In this document: in pieces, positions 37,350 to 46,964 of the stretch
How the letters are laid out: every line of letters starts with the position of its first letter
Numbering within the stretch: position 1 is the first letter of the stretch
Source of the DNA: Haloprofundus salinisoli
GTDB taxonomy: Archaea; Halobacteriota; Halobacteria; Halobacteriales; Haloferacaceae
Direction: 5' to 3'
Assembly (NCBI RefSeq): GCF_020097815.1
Contig: NZ_CP083663.1
Location: forward strand, 744,001 to 808,000
DNA: 64,000 nucleotides
Notes under the pieces: generated by a model
Told to the model about the DNA's origin: nothing
What the model saw: the letters and a program-made list of their open reading frames with translations, nothing else
The model's database searches: none
Position numbers and translations under genes: made by a program

Positions 37350-37799
37350 ATGAGCGACGAAGCGACGTTCCGCGAACTGCAACGGTTCCGTCAGCGCTGG
37401 CTCTGGTTACTCCTCGGTGGCGGGTTCGCGTTCTCCCTCCTTCTCGGCCCCGTCTCGGTGATCGGCTTCGCCGTCTTCGCCGCCGTCGGACTGCTGCTCT
37501 ACAACGCCCGACTGGAGACCGAAGTTCGAGACGACGGGGTCTACGTTCGGTTCGCCCCCGTTCACCGCTCGCCGCGGCGCATCTCCTGGGAAGAGCTAGT
37601 CTCCGCGGAGGCGACCAGCTACAGCCCCATCGGCGAGTTCGGCGGGTGGGGTATCCGGTGGCGACCCGGTACGGTCGCCTACTCAGTCAGCGGGAGCGAG
37701 GCCGTTCGTATCGAACGGACGGGGAATCGAGACGTCATCGTCGGGTCCCAGCGCGCCGCGGAGTTCGCCGAAGCCATCGACCGCGCGCGTCGGCGGTAG
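37350..37799 (+). CDS. Two-helix membrane protein with PH-like domain
   Basis: A 149-residue protein. It has two adjacent helices near residues 18-50 (WLLLGGGFAFSLLLGPVSVI, GFAVFAAVGLLLY) and then a beta-rich domain (VRFAPVHRSPRRISWEELVS, GGWGIRWRPGTVAYSVSG, GSQRAAEFAEAIDRA) of the bacterial-PH/DUF6141-like kind. Function is unknown. The ATG at 37350 has a GGGGAG at 37343-37348, close to it. Confidence 0.8.
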   Translation: MSDEATFRELQRFRQRWLWLLLGGGFAFSLLLGPVSVIGFAVFAAVGLLLYNARLETEVRDDGVYVRFAPVHRSPRRISWEELVSAEATSYSPIGEFGGWGIRWRPGTVAYSVSGSEAVRIERTGNRDVIVGSQRAAEFAEAIDRARRR

Positions 37800-37810
37800 C
37801 GAGGGTGAAC

Positions 37811-38503
37811 TCAGCGAACCGTCCCCGCGCCGAGGCGGGCGAATCCGAACGCGTGCGTCGAGTACGTCGCGTCGTCACACCGATTTCGAAGCGCTCGCTG
37901 GGCGGCGACGACGCGGCGGTCGAGCACCTTGGTCGCCGCGCTGAGATCCGCCGGGCGCTTCGACGGCATCCCCGCCAGCACGAGACCGTAGAACAGCGCG
38001 TTCAGCGGGCGAGCTTCGGGGCGTGTACTCCGCGCCAACTCCAACAGCGCGAGGCGACCGCCGGGACCGACGAGGCCGGCCCAGTCGCCGACGACGGCGG
38101 CGGGGTCGGCGAGCATCCCGGAGACGAACGAGGCGACGACGGCGTCCGCCTCTCCGAGTGGTGGCTTCGTCGCGTCCGCGCGGACGACGTGGACGTTCTC
38201 CCAGCCCTCGCGGGCGACCCGCTCGCGGGCGACGGCGAGCATCCCCGGCGAGAAGTCGACGCCGACGACAGCGCCCGACGAGCCGACGCGTTCGCGGAGG
38301 TACGCGAAGTTCGCGCCCGTCCCGCAGCCCATCTCGACGACGGTGTCGCCCGGTTGTGGGTCGAGCGCCGCGGCGGTGCGCTCGCGGAGCGTCGAGACTC
38401 CGGGGCCGTACGTCGCCAGCGCGTCGTACAGCCGCGCCCAGCGGCTGTAGAACACCTGTGCGGTCGTGACGCTCGGGCGAGTCACTTCCCCGCGGTCGCT
38501 CAT
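37811..38503 (-). CDS. Class I SAM-dependent methyltransferase
   Basis: A 230-residue UbiE-like methyltransferase. Motif I VVEMGCGTGANFAYL (near residue 55), the acidic loop VVGVDFSPGMLAVARERV and RADATKPPLGEADAVVASFV are typical. The substrate is unknown. Its ATG overlaps the thiR stop by 4 bases, so it is translated as the third gene of the dcd-thiR operon. Confidence 0.9.
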   Translation of the reverse strand: MSDRGEVTRPSVTTAQVFYSRWARLYDALATYGPGVSTLRERTAAALDPQPGDTVVEMGCGTGANFAYLRERVGSSGAVVGVDFSPGMLAVARERVAREGWENVHVVRADATKPPLGEADAVVASFVSGMLADPAAVVGDWAGLVGPGGRLALLELARSTRPEARPLNALFYGLVLAGMPSKRPADLSAATKVLDRRVVAAQRALRNRCDDATYSTHAFGFARLGAGTVR

Positions 38504-39402
38504 CGCAACAGCTCTCGAACCGCGGCGGCGACGGTCGGCGCGTCCGGCCCGAGCACGTACGTGATCGGTTCGATGCCGTAGCTCCCCGTCTGGTATAGCA
38601 CGAACGTCTCGTCGAGTTCCACGCCGTCGAGCGCGGCGGCGACGGCGTCCGTCGGTGCGTCGGGGTCGAACTCAATGCTCTGATAGCCCGCGTCTTCGAG
38701 TGACTCGACGATATCGGGGTCGTAGCGGACGTTGACGGCGGCGCGGACCGACGCGCCCGCCTTCCGCGCCGAGAGCAGCACGGAGGCGACGTGGCCGCTC
38801 GCGCCGAACTCGGGGTCGCCCGCGACGGTAGCGCGACCCTTCACGTCGAAGATGCGACCCGGAACGGCGGCGACGTCCTCTATCTCCTCGGCGTCGGGGA
38901 GACACTCGGCGAGGTTCGAGCCGACGTGCGGGATGAGTCCGGCGAAGCCGCTGGCGTTCGTCAGCGTCCGGAGGCCGCGCCGGACCGACGAGAGCACTCG
39001 TTCGGTGGCTCTGAGTGCGCTGTCGGGGTCGTGAACGTCGAACTCCCCCTCGAACTCGGCGAGCTCGGGCATCGCGTCCTCGTGGAGGTCCGCGAGCAGG
39101 TCGCCGTCTTCGAGGCGGCGGATGAGCACCTCGGCTTCGACGAGCGCCTGTAGCTGGCTCATCTCGCCGGACGCCAACCCCTCGGCCACGCGCTCGACGA
39201 GGTCCCTGACGCGCTCGTCTGCCTCGACGGCCTCGTTGCGCGCGACGCGGCCGTGGGCGTACTTCGAGACGGCGCTCTGGCTGACGCCGAGCGCCTCGGC
39301 GACCTCCTGTTGGGTGAACTCTCTGTCGCGCAGATCGGCGGCGAGCATCGACCGGAACGTCGGGAGGAACTCCTCGACGACGACTTCCTCGACGAACTTC
39401 AT
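38500..39402 (-). CDS. HTH-ThiN regulator of thiamine genes (ThiR-like)
   Basis: A 300-residue protein. An XRE-type helix-turn-helix ([20 protein letters not shown], residues about 30-50) is followed by linker helices and a C-terminal ThiN domain (about 125-298, with [40 protein letters not shown]). The ThiN domain normally makes or binds thiamine phosphate. HTH-ThiN fusions are known archaeal regulators of thiamine genes, which agrees with thi4 1.5 kb away. It overlaps dcd and the methyltransferase gene by 4 bases each. Confidence 0.88.
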   Translation of the reverse strand: MKFVEEVVVEEFLPTFRSMLAADLRDREFTQQEVAEALGVSQSAVSKYAHGRVARNEAVEADERVRDLVERVAEGLASGEMSQLQALVEAEVLIRRLEDGDLLADLHEDAMPELAEFEGEFDVHDPDSALRATERVLSSVRRGLRTLTNASGFAGLIPHVGSNLAECLPDAEEIEDVAAVPGRIFDVKGRATVAGDPEFGASGHVASVLLSARKAGASVRAAVNVRYDPDIVESLEDAGYQSIEFDPDAPTDAVAAALDGVELDETFVLYQTGSYGIEPITYVLGPDAPTVAAAVRELLR

Positions 39403-39980
39403 CCGTGGAACTCGGGGTCGTCGCCCAGCCGCGACGCCTGCGGGCCGCGCTGGCCCTGATACTTCGACCCGCGTTCGACGCCGTACGGACGTTCGGCCCG
39501 CGTCTTCAGTTCGGTGAAGATGAGTTGCGAGACGCGCATCCCGGGCGAGAGCGCGACCGGTGCGGTGCCGAGATTCGACAGTTCGAGCGTGATCTGGCCC
39601 TCGTAGCCGGGGTCGACGATACCCGCGGTGGCGTGGATGACGATGGCGAGGCGGCCGAGCGACGAGCGCCCCTCGACGGTGGCGATGAGGTCAGGCGGAA
39701 TCTCGACGCGCTCTTTCGTCGTCCCGAGCACGAAGTCGCCGGGATGGAGGATGAACTCGTCGCCCTCGTCGACGTGCGTCTCGGAGACGTACTGGCCGAT
39801 CTCCGCTTCCCTGTTGGGGTGGATACAGGAGATGTTCGTCCGCTGGAACTCCAGGAACTCCTCGCCGAGTCTGAGGTCTATGCTCGCCGGTTGCACTTGC
39901 ATGTCGAGGTCGTCGAGCGGTTCGACGACGAGGTCACCGGCCTCCAACCGTTCGAGGAGGTCCACGTCCGAGAGTATCAT
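39399..39980 (-). CDS. dcd: dCTP deaminase
   Basis: A 193-residue enzyme that deaminates dCTP to dUTP. It has the conserved [19 protein letters not shown] and [16 protein letters not shown] blocks containing the catalytic Glu, and [12 protein letters not shown] at the C-terminus. Some archaeal forms also act as dUTPases; the sequence alone cannot decide. The start at 39980 is fixed by a TTTTAC box (plus strand 40005-40010) about 27 bases upstream. It is the first gene of the dcd-thiR-methyltransferase operon. Confidence 0.94.
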   Translation of the reverse strand: MILSDVDLLERLEAGDLVVEPLDDLDMQVQPASIDLRLGEEFLEFQRTNISCIHPNREAEIGQYVSETHVDEGDEFILHPGDFVLGTTKERVEIPPDLIATVEGRSSLGRLAIVIHATAGIVDPGYEGQITLELSNLGTAPVALSPGMRVSQLIFTELKTRAERPYGVERGSKYQGQRGPQASRLGDDPEFHG

Positions 39981-40004
39981 ACTGGGGTGGCCGCGTGCCA
40001 GCAC

Positions 40005-40010
40005 GTAAAA
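40005..40010 (-). promoter_or_regulatory. TATA-like box for the dcd operon
   Basis: On the minus strand this reads TTTTAC, centred about 27 bases before the dcd ATG at 39980. This is the leaderless spacing, and it selects 39980 over the longer in-frame start at 40004. Confidence 0.55.
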
Positions 40011-40050
40011 TCTCCCGGTCGACTCGGAGCCGGTCGCTCATCTGCCTCGA

Positions 40051-40757
40051 TTAGCTCACAGTTCCCAAGAGGAACACGACGAGCGCGACGAGACCGGCGA
40101 CGCCGCGGGCCACGTCGCTATCGAGGCCGCGGGCGTGTTCGAGACCGGCAGACCAGACGAACAGCTGCCACCCGGCGACGACGAGACCGAGCGCGAACGC
40201 GATAGGCCAGTCGAGAAACGACTCAGGCCTTGCAGCTGCCCGAGCAGCGTCTCGGGGTTCTGCGAGAACGACGTCTCGCGGATGACCCGCATCGCCGCGA
40301 CGACGCCGACGGCCGACTCGACGAGCATCGGGACGCCGCCCCAAGCGGCGACGGCCAGCGTATCGCCGAACGTTCCTCGGTCGCCGCCGCGAGAGAGCAG
40401 GTGGAGGACGGCACCGACGACGGCCCACCCGAGAAGCGACGACAGGAACACGACCGGGAGGAGGCCGGCGAACCGGTCCCAGAGCTCGTCGCCGAGGTTC
40501 AGCTCCCGCGTCTCCGGCTGGTCGCACCCGGGCCAGTCGTCGCCGTGCTGTTCGCAGACCCAGTCCGGTGGTCGGTTGTCGTTCTCGGCAGTGACGGTCG
40601 TGTCCAACGCTTCGCTGAACTGCCAGCCGACGAACCCGACGGCAGCTGTCGTCAGTAGTGCGACGAGTAGAGCGATCACGAGCGCGCGACCGAAACTGAG
40701 TCCGGGCGCGCGCTCTCGGAAGTACTCGCCGGGGTGGAGGAGGGGCGTGCGGGGCAT
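40051..40757 (-). pseudogene. Yip1-like membrane protein, frameshifted
   Basis: The N-terminal part (MPRTPLLHPGEYFRERAPGL onward, with helices at about 25-45 and 95-120) runs in one frame to about 40230. The homologous C-terminal part (ESFLDWPIAFALGLVVAGWQ, LFVWSAGLEHARGL, VALVVFLLGTVS) continues in another frame to the stop at 40051. One base appears to be missing near 40225-40232. The paralogue at 40811 has the same N- and C-terminal segments in one frame, which supports a real frameshift or a sequencing error. Confidence 0.8.
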
Positions 40758-40810
40758 CGTCCGCGCCGACTCGGTACAGCGGTATAGTTCTTGTCGAATT
40801 CACCGACACT

Positions 40811-41389
40811 CTACCCGAGGAACAGGACGAGCGTCGCCACCGCGGCGAGTGCGGCGACGCCGGCGGCGACGGGCGTCTCCGTCCGGTGGACGCGGCGCAT
40901 CCCGCCGAAGCAGACGTACGCCTGCCAGCCAGCCCCGAGGAGAACCGCGAAAAGCCCCACGACGCCGACGGCGGCGAACGTCGGTTGAGCCGTCTCGGGC
41001 GTCGCCGGAACCGCTCGATAGAGGACCAGCGGTGCGAGCGGACCGACCACGAGCGGCACCGACAGCGGGACGAGCGTCCACCCGACGAGTGCGAGCGACG
41101 CGCGGAACCCGCCGTCGCCGTCGCCCCAGCGGACGAACAGGTGGACGAAGAGCGTGACCAGCAACCAGAACGCGAGCACGCCGAAGAGCAGCAGCGGTAG
41201 TTGTGCGAGCGCTGCGACGACTACCCCGCCGAGACCGGTTCGACCGGCGGCCAGGACGACGAGCGAGACGAACGTGGCGGCGAAGCTCGCCAGGACGAGG
41301 GACCCGACGGCCAGCGCCGCCGTCCGAAGCGGCGGCGAGCGCCGTCCCTCGAAGTACGCACCGGGGCGGAGCAGCGGCGTTCGAGGCAT
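40811..41389 (-). CDS. Yip1-like membrane protein
   Basis: A 192-residue protein with about five helices. It starts MPRTPLLRPGAYFEGRR like its neighbour and ends with GAGWQAYVCFGGMRRVHR and a last helix VAALAAVATLVLFLG. The fold resembles Yip1-domain proteins, which are poorly characterised in archaea. The start at 41389 is set by homology to the paralogue. Longer in-frame sequence to 41713 is antisense to pth2 and unlikely. Confidence 0.82.
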   Translation of the reverse strand: MPRTPLLRPGAYFEGRRSPPLRTAALAVGSLVLASFAATFVSLVVLAAGRTGLGGVVVAALAQLPLLLFGVLAFWLLVTLFVHLFVRWGDGDGGFRASLALVGWTLVPLSVPLVVGPLAPLVLYRAVPATPETAQPTFAAVGVVGLFAVLLGAGWQAYVCFGGMRRVHRTETPVAAGVAALAAVATLVLFLG

Positions 41390-41464
41390 ACATCTCCGTT
41401 CGCGGCCGACGGTCTTCTGTCCGACGATAGCAGGTGATTTACCGCGCCGAGGGAGAGTGGTGGT

Positions 41465-41803
41465 ATGAAGCAGGTCATCGTCGCCCGGACCGACATCGGG
41501 ATGGGCCGCGGGAAGCTCGCCGCGCAGGTCGCCCACGCGTCGCTGTCGGCCTACGAGGACGCCGACTCGCGCACACGAAAGAAGTGGAAAGGCGAGGGCC
41601 AGAAGAAAGTCGTCGTGAAAGCCCGCGGCGAGAAGGAGCTCTTTCGCTTGGCTGACCTCGCCGAACGCGAGGGACTGCCGCACGCCGTCGTCCGCGACGC
41701 GGGGCACACGCAACTGGACCCGGGCACGGTGACGGCGCTCGCCGTCGGCCCCGGACAGGACAACCTGGTCGACAAGGTGACGGGCGACCTCTCGCTGTAC
41801 TGA
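41465..41803 (+). CDS. pth2: Peptidyl-tRNA hydrolase (Pth2 type)
   Basis: A 112-residue archaeal/eukaryotic Pth2 that frees tRNA from stalled peptidyl-tRNA. The family blocks [52 protein letters not shown] and the C-terminal [20 protein letters not shown] are complete. It stands alone on the plus strand between the Yip1 pair and a hypothetical gene. Confidence 0.95.
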   Translation: MKQVIVARTDIGMGRGKLAAQVAHASLSAYEDADSRTRKKWKGEGQKKVVVKARGEKELFRLADLAEREGLPHAVVRDAGHTQLDPGTVTALAVGPGQDNLVDKVTGDLSLY

Positions 41804-41827
41804 GCCTCCCGACGCTCCCGTTCCCGC

Positions 41828-42229
41828 TCAGACCATCTCCTCTGCGGTGTCGACGCCGACGACCACGCCGACGGCGTCCTCGGCCGGGGGAGCGCTCTCC
41901 ACCGAGGAATCGAACAGGAGTCGCGCCTGCTCGTCGTGCGCCCGACGAGCAGCCGCGAGCAGCTCTTCGTCGAGGTCGAACGACGCCGCGAACGCCTCCC
42001 ACACCGCCTCGTCGACGAGGTACGCCCGCCGTCCGTCGACAGTGACGTAGTCGTACCCGCCTTCGTACTCTGAGTGGTTACCGAGCAGTTCGGCGTCGAG
42101 GACGAGGAGCGCGTCCGTCAGGTCGTCCGCGCCGACCCCGGTTTCGTCGGCAGTGCGTTCGACGACGGCCGCGTCGAACGGCAGTTCCCGCGTCTGTTCG
42201 ACGTCCGAAGCTGAAGTGGAGTCGGTCAT
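41828..42229 (-). CDS. Hypothetical acidic haloarchaeal protein
   Basis: A 133-residue acidic protein without signal or membrane helices. Recognisable parts are [20 protein letters not shown] and [20 protein letters not shown], which look like a compact alpha/beta domain. No family is recognised. It is divergent from truD, and both starts lie in a short region with the truD promoter. Confidence 0.7.
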   Translation of the reverse strand: MTDSTSASDVEQTRELPFDAAVVERTADETGVGADDLTDALLVLDAELLGNHSEYEGGYDYVTVDGRRAYLVDEAVWEAFAASFDLDEELLAAARRAHDEQARLLFDSSVESAPPAEDAVGVVVGVDTAEEMV

Positions 42230-42290
42230 CTGTCCGGTCGAACGGACGGCCGCCAGGGGTTTTTCGGTTGTGGCCGACGAACTACAGCGC

Positions 42291-42296
42291 TTTTAT
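42291..42296 (+). promoter_or_regulatory. TATA-like box upstream of the truD leader ORF
   Basis: TTTTAT is centred about 26 bases before the ATG at 42319 and about 70 bases before the truD ATG at 42363. The position fits a transcript that begins at or near 42319. Confidence 0.55.
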
Positions 42297-42318
42297 CGCC
42301 ACCGCCGCAACCGCGGGT

Positions 42319-42363
42319 ATGAACGTACCGACGCGAGAGACGGACGCAGCGAGGCGACGCTGA
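42319..42363 (+). CDS. Possible 14-codon leader ORF overlapping truD
   Basis: This short ORF ([14 protein letters not shown]) starts at the predicted leaderless 5' end. Its TGA shares one base with the truD ATG (TGATG at 42361-42365). It is very basic at the C-terminus. It could couple truD translation, or be chance. Confidence 0.35.
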   Translation: MNVPTRETDAARRR

Positions 42364-43712
42364 TGCGCGAGGGACACCCCATCGAACGCGAGGTCGGCAT
42401 GGAGTACTACGTGAGCGACGCCGACGGTATCGGCGGCGAGCTCCGCGTCGAACCCGAGGACTTCCGGGTCCGCGAACTGGAGGCATTCGACGCCGCGCCC
42501 GTCGATTCCGACCCCGGAGCGTACGCGAATCTCGTCGTCCGCGCGACGCTGCGCGGGTGGGACACCAACGATTTCGCCGCGCGCCTCTCCGATTCGCTGG
42601 GCGTCAGCCGCGAACGCATCTCGTGGGCCGGGACAAAGGACAAACACGCCGTCACGACCCAGTTGTTCACCGTCCGCGGCGGCGACCCGGCGGACCTGCC
42701 GGACGTGCGCGACGCCGACGTGGAGGTCGTCGGCCGCGCGGGCCGCGACATCTCCTTCGGCGACCTCGCGGGCAACGCGTTCGGCATCCGCGTCCGCGAC
42801 GCCCAGGTTCCCGAAAACGTCGACGAGATAACCGAGCAGTTGCGCGAGTTCGGCGGCGTCGATGACGACGCCGACGTTCTCGGCGTCCCGAACTACTTCG
42901 GCCAGCAGCGCTTCGGCAGTCGCCGTCCCGTCACGCACACCGTCGGCCTCCACGTTGTCCGCGACGAGTGGCGCGAAGCCGTGCTCTCGTACGTCGGCAA
43001 CCCCCACGAGAACGAACCCGACGAGACCCGCGAGGCCCGCGCCGTCGTCGACGCGGAAGCCGACAGCGCCGGCCCCGACTGGCACCGCGCGCTCGACCGG
43101 ATGCCCGGCTACCTCCGCTACGAGCGCTCGATGCTGCACCGCCTCGACGAGGACGGCGCGGAGACCGACGAGGACTGGCGGCACGCGCTCGAAGCCGTCC
43201 CCTCGAATCTCCAGCGCCTGTTCGTCAACGCCGCGCAGTCGTACGTGTTCAACCGCATCCTCTCGGAGCGACTCCGCCGCGGGCTGCCGTTCGACCGACC
43301 CGTCGAAGGTGACGTCGCCTGCTTCGCCGACCGCGACGCGCCCGAGGACCTGTTCCGCCCGGACACCGACCGCCTGCAGGACGTGACGGGGCGTCGCGTC
43401 GACATCGTGGGCAAGCACTGCGAGCGCGGCCGCGCGTTCGTCACCGCGCCGCTGGTCGGGACGGAGACGGAACTCGGTGAGGGGGGACCGGGCGAGATAG
43501 AGCGCGAGATTCTGTCGGAGTTGGACCTCGAACCCGCCGACTTCGACCTCCCCGGAAACTTCGAGTCGACGGGGACGCGCCGGGCGATTCTGGTTCGGTC
43601 GCGGATGAGTATCGAGGAGAACCCCCTCGACTTCGAGTTCTCGCTCCCCTCTGGGTCGTACGCGACGGCAGTGATGCGCGAGTACACGAAGTCGGGGCCG
43701 CTGGAGCTCTGA
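42363..43712 (+). CDS. truD: tRNA pseudouridine(13) synthase
   Basis: A 449-residue TruD that makes pseudouridine at position 13 of tRNA. The conserved blocks are FRVRELEAF, the catalytic Asp in [48 protein letters not shown] and the C-terminal [15 protein letters not shown]-like sequence ([18 protein letters not shown]). The start [19 protein letters not shown] is the usual haloarchaeal form. A 14-codon ORF ends at its ATG. Confidence 0.94.
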   Translation: MREGHPIEREVGMEYYVSDADGIGGELRVEPEDFRVRELEAFDAAPVDSDPGAYANLVVRATLRGWDTNDFAARLSDSLGVSRERISWAGTKDKHAVTTQLFTVRGGDPADLPDVRDADVEVVGRAGRDISFGDLAGNAFGIRVRDAQVPENVDEITEQLREFGGVDDDADVLGVPNYFGQQRFGSRRPVTHTVGLHVVRDEWREAVLSYVGNPHENEPDETREARAVVDAEADSAGPDWHRALDRMPGYLRYERSMLHRLDEDGAETDEDWRHALEAVPSNLQRLFVNAAQSYVFNRILSERLRRGLPFDRPVEGDVACFADRDAPEDLFRPDTDRLQDVTGRRVDIVGKHCERGRAFVTAPLVGTETELGEGGPGEIEREILSELDLEPADFDLPGNFESTGTRRAILVRSRMSIEENPLDFEFSLPSGSYATAVMREYTKSGPLEL

Positions 43713-43721
43713 CCGGCGACC

Positions 43722-45098
43722 TTAGCTCGCTGCAGTACTGTCGTCGCGCGGTTCGGATGGCGGCGCACCGCCATCACGTCCGCCACTTGCGAGCGACGCC
43801 CCGACGAGCAGCAGCGGTGCACCGAGGAGGGCGATGGCGACGGCGTAGACGCCCGCAAGGAGGACGAGCAACAGCGCCATCCCGGCCACCGGAGCGGTGA
43901 GCGGCGACCACGACATCACCGGGAGTGCGAACGCCAACGTCGCAATCCCGAGGCGGCGGTTTCCGCGGCCGACCGCGTACCCCGCCGGAAGGAGCGCGAA
44001 GGCCGGAACGACGAACGGCAGACTCGACAGGAGCGCGGTCGTCACGCCGTGCGCGCCGAACAGCGCGGCCCCGCCGATAGCCGCGGCGGCGGCGAGACAC
44101 GTCGCGAGGGCGGCCCCCGCGAGCACCGTCCGGAAGGTCGCGCGCTCGCGGACCGCCGTCGTCGAGAGCGTGACTCCGACCGCAGCGAGACCGACGCCGA
44201 TGCCGAACACCGGCGCGTCGAACCCGCCGATTCCCAGTACCGTCACGGGAAAGAGCGGATGCGCCGCCGCGAGCACACCGACCGCGACGAGACCGACTCC
44301 CGCGTAGTTTTCGACCCGCTCGAAGCGCCCCTTCCGCGTCGAGAGCCACGACACCGCGCCCGCGACGCCGCCGACGAGGGTGGCGAAGAACGCGGTCGGC
44401 AGTCCGACGAACACGCCTACGTTCAGTGCGGTTATCGGACCGAGTTTCTCGGCGACGGCGAGCGGACTCAGCGCCGCCCCGAACGCGCCGTCTTCGGGAA
44501 CGAACGTGACGAACCGACCTTCGTGGGCATCGGTGAACTCGGTGAGCCTCATCCGCCGTCCGTCGTTAGAGACGGTCGCCCCCGGCGTGCTCCAGCCGAC
44601 GCGCATTCCGTCGGGCGCGACGACGGTGAGTTCGTCCGCGCCGAGTCCCGCGAGGTTGCGGTAGCCGTACCCCTCGGTGAACGCGCCCGAGCGGAGCGTC
44701 CCGCCGACCGACCGCTCGGCGAACCCGGCTTCGCGGTACCGCGCGGTCACCACGCCCACCTCCGAAACGTTCGACGACCGGAGTTCGGTGTCCCACATCG
44801 CGCGGTCGGCGATGGACTCGCGGAGCGTGGCGTTGCCCCGGAGTCGCGCCGTGGCCTCAGACTCGACGACGCGGTTGCGGACGACCCACGTCGCGCTCCC
44901 GTTGCGGTGGATACGGACGGTCGCGGTGCTCCGCTCGACGGAAAGGTCGACGCCGTGACCGGCGGCCGTCTCGGCGAAGGAGTCGCCGCAGCCGTCACAG
45001 AGCGGACGCGGCGGCGGACGGGCAGCGGCGAGCGGTGCGGCGAGCGACGCGACCAGGAGGGCGGTGCAGAGGAGGGCGAACCGGGGCGGACGGTTCAT
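43722..45098 (-). CDS. Exported multi-pass membrane protein
   Basis: A 458-residue protein with a Sec signal (FALLCTALLVASLAAPLAAA) and a CDGC pair near residue 35. An extracellular domain of about 200 residues follows (VRIHRNGSATWVVRNRV; ERSVGGTLRSGAFTEGYGYR), and then about seven helices in the C-terminal half. This layout resembles haloarchaeal membrane proteins with a DUF-type lumenal domain; no function is known. The start at 45098 puts the signal first. Longer in-frame sequence to 45347 lacks protein character. Confidence 0.8.
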   Translation of the reverse strand: MNRPPRFALLCTALLVASLAAPLAAARPPPRPLCDGCGDSFAETAAGHGVDLSVERSTATVRIHRNGSATWVVRNRVVESEATARLRGNATLRESIADRAMWDTELRSSNVSEVGVVTARYREAGFAERSVGGTLRSGAFTEGYGYRNLAGLGADELTVVAPDGMRVGWSTPGATVSNDGRRMRLTEFTDAHEGRFVTFVPEDGAFGAALSPLAVAEKLGPITALNVGVFVGLPTAFFATLVGGVAGAVSWLSTRKGRFERVENYAGVGLVAVGVLAAAHPLFPVTVLGIGGFDAPVFGIGVGLAAVGVTLSTTAVRERATFRTVLAGAALATCLAAAAAIGGAALFGAHGVTTALLSSLPFVVPAFALLPAGYAVGRGNRRLGIATLAFALPVMSWSPLTAPVAGMALLLVLLAGVYAVAIALLGAPLLLVGASLASGGRDGGAPPSEPRDDSTAAS

Positions 45099-45489
45099 GT
45101 CACTGGTGTAGATTGACGCGCCAAGAACGTTCCGGAGGGTGAAACGACCGCTGCAGTGACGCATCGGAAGGACAATGCTCGGCGGTGACAGTTCTTTTAG
45201 CTCGATGACGCGAGCGCGATAGACTCCGGTGCCCGTCTCGAAAGTCCACCTTCCGTAGACTCGCTTCTCCGCTATCGACCCGCAGCAGCGGTTATCACCG
45301 TTGCCGCATCGGTCGGTTCTTTCCTCGATTGGTCGTTCGTCGTCCACCTCGTCGCCTTCGAGGCGAAGTCGGCTGGATGACTACAGTCGCATCGACCGCG
45401 CTGGCGGCGCTCGGACACTCGTTCACGTTCGGGTCTGATTCCGACGGTTGAGCCCGAACGCCCATCCCATCGGGCGTCGTTCACCGCGT
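45099..45489. other. Intergenic region with no recognised gene
   Basis: About 390 bases lie between two divergent genes. They must hold both promoters. TTTTAG-like AT-rich stretches occur near 45195, but no clear spacing to either start was found. No RNA gene or repeat was seen. Confidence 0.55.
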
Positions 45490-46188
45490 ATGACCGCCGA
45501 TCACGAACCGCTCGAACGCCTCGACACCGGTCTCTGGACCTACCGCGAACCGCTGCGCTTCTTCGGACTCGAAATCGGTCGCGTGATGGTCGTCGTCCGC
45601 CTCTCGGGCGGCGGCCTTCTCGTTCACTCGCCCGCGGAGTTGACGCCCGACCTCCGCCGCGCGTTGGGCAGCCTCGGCGACGTACGGTTCGTCGTTCCGG
45701 CGAGTAAGCTTCACGGCCACCTCCACATGGAGCAGTACCGCGAGGCGTACCCGCGCGCCGAGTTGTTGGCCGCACCGGGTCTCGACCGCCGGCGGTCGGA
45801 CCTCGATTTCGACGGCCTGCTCGGCGGGACGCCCGACCCGCGGTGGAGCGCCGATATCGACCAGACGGCGTTTCTCGGCAACCGGTGGCTCTCGGAAGTC
45901 GAGTTCTTCCACCGATCGAGCCGAACGCTGATTCTCGGCGACCTCTGCTATCACGTCACCGCCGACGCGCCTCCGGCGACGCGACTCGTCGCGCGTCTCG
46001 CCGGGATGTACGGCCGTCTCGCAGTACCGCCGGACTTCAAGAGAACGGTGGTGAACGAGGCGGCGGCGCGGACCTCCGTCCGAGAGATGCTCGCGTGGGA
46101 GTTCGACCGCGTTCTCGTCGGGCACGGCTCGGTACTGGAGACCGGCGGACGCGAAGCGTTCAGCGAGGCGTTCGACTGGCTCCTCTGA
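45490..46188 (+). CDS. DUF4336 protein (metallo-beta-lactamase-like fold)
   Basis: A 232-residue protein. The block LDTGLWTYREPLRFFGLEIG, MVVVRLSGGGLLVHSPAELT, VVPASKLHGHLHMEQYREAY and LILGDLCYHVT place it in DUF4336, thought to have a metallo-beta-lactamase-like fold with the usual HxHxDH motif reduced to HGHLHM. The substrate is unknown. The ATG at 45490 starts the family N-terminus; 14 in-frame codons upstream are not convincing. Confidence 0.86.
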   Translation: MTADHEPLERLDTGLWTYREPLRFFGLEIGRVMVVVRLSGGGLLVHSPAELTPDLRRALGSLGDVRFVVPASKLHGHLHMEQYREAYPRAELLAAPGLDRRRSDLDFDGLLGGTPDPRWSADIDQTAFLGNRWLSEVEFFHRSSRTLILGDLCYHVTADAPPATRLVARLAGMYGRLAVPPDFKRTVVNEAAARTSVREMLAWEFDRVLVGHGSVLETGGREAFSEAFDWLL

Positions 46189-46235
46189 CGCCCCCAAACG
46201 AACGGAGTTATAGGTCACCGAAAACCAGATTCGGT

Positions 46236-46964
46236 ATGCACTGCGGTCGGTGCGGCACGCCGTTAGAGCGACCCGGAGACTACTGTCTGACCTGCCGCAC
46301 CGGCAACTGCGACGCCGTCGTCCTCGACTGTTCGCGCGACCGGGCGACGCTCACGTTTCTCGACGAGGACGCCGTTCTCGGCGAGACGACGGTGACGACG
46401 GTGCCCGAGACGGGCGAGGAGTCCGGCGTCGTCGAACTACGGAACTTCGCCGGACGCGTCGCCGACGAGGTCCGGCGCAAGCGCCCCGAGACGGTGTACG
46501 CGGCGGGCGACCGGGGCGTCATCCGCGAGACGCGCGCGCAACTGCACTACGAGTTCTACCGCGTCCGCGACGACGACCCCGTCGAGGCCGTCGTAGAGAG
46601 TCGCGGCGAACGCGCGCTCGAAGTCGTCGAGGCGCCGCCGGGCGAGAAGCTCGGCGGGTCTCACACGACGATCATCGGCGGGCGGAAGGGCCGCAAAGCA
46701 ATCGGCGTCGTCGCCAGTCACCCGCACGTCAAGAAGATAATCCCGGGCCCCATCGACGCCGGCGGGAAGGGGTCGCGGACGAGCCTGCGGGCGAAAGTCA
46801 CCCGCGCCGACGACAACGGCAACGTCCGGTTCCTGTTGCGCGACGGGTCGAGCGTCCAGGAGAACCGCGTGGTGACGACGGCGATGGACCGCGAGACGGG
46901 CGAGCGCGTCCGCGACGACCTGAACGACGCGCTCGTCGAGGCGGAGCTACAGTCGGCCGACTGA
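46236..46964 (+). CDS. DUF2103 predicted metal-binding protein
   Basis: A 242-residue protein. The N-terminal zinc ribbon MHCGRCGTPLERPGDYCLTC carries two CxxC pairs. The C-terminal domain has LGGSHTTIIGGRKGRKAIGV, VVASHPHVKKIIPGPIDAGG and KGSRTSLRAKVTRADDNGNV, diagnostic of DUF2103. The ATG at 46236 preserves the first CxxC. Its function is unknown, but the fold suggests a nucleic-acid role. Confidence 0.9.
   Translation: MHCGRCGTPLERPGDYCLTCRTGNCDAVVLDCSRDRATLTFLDEDAVLGETTVTTVPETGEESGVVELRNFAGRVADEVRRKRPETVYAAGDRGVIRETRAQLHYEFYRVRDDDPVEAVVESRGERALEVVEAPPGEKLGGSHTTIIGGRKGRKAIGVVASHPHVKKIIPGPIDAGGKGSRTSLRAKVTRADDNGNVRFLLRDGSSVQENRVVTTAMDRETGERVRDDLNDALVEAELQSAD

Noticed and set aside
41390-41713. 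N-terminal extension of the second Yip1-like protein
   Set aside because: It would run antisense to pth2, and its paralogue starts exactly at MPRTPLL.
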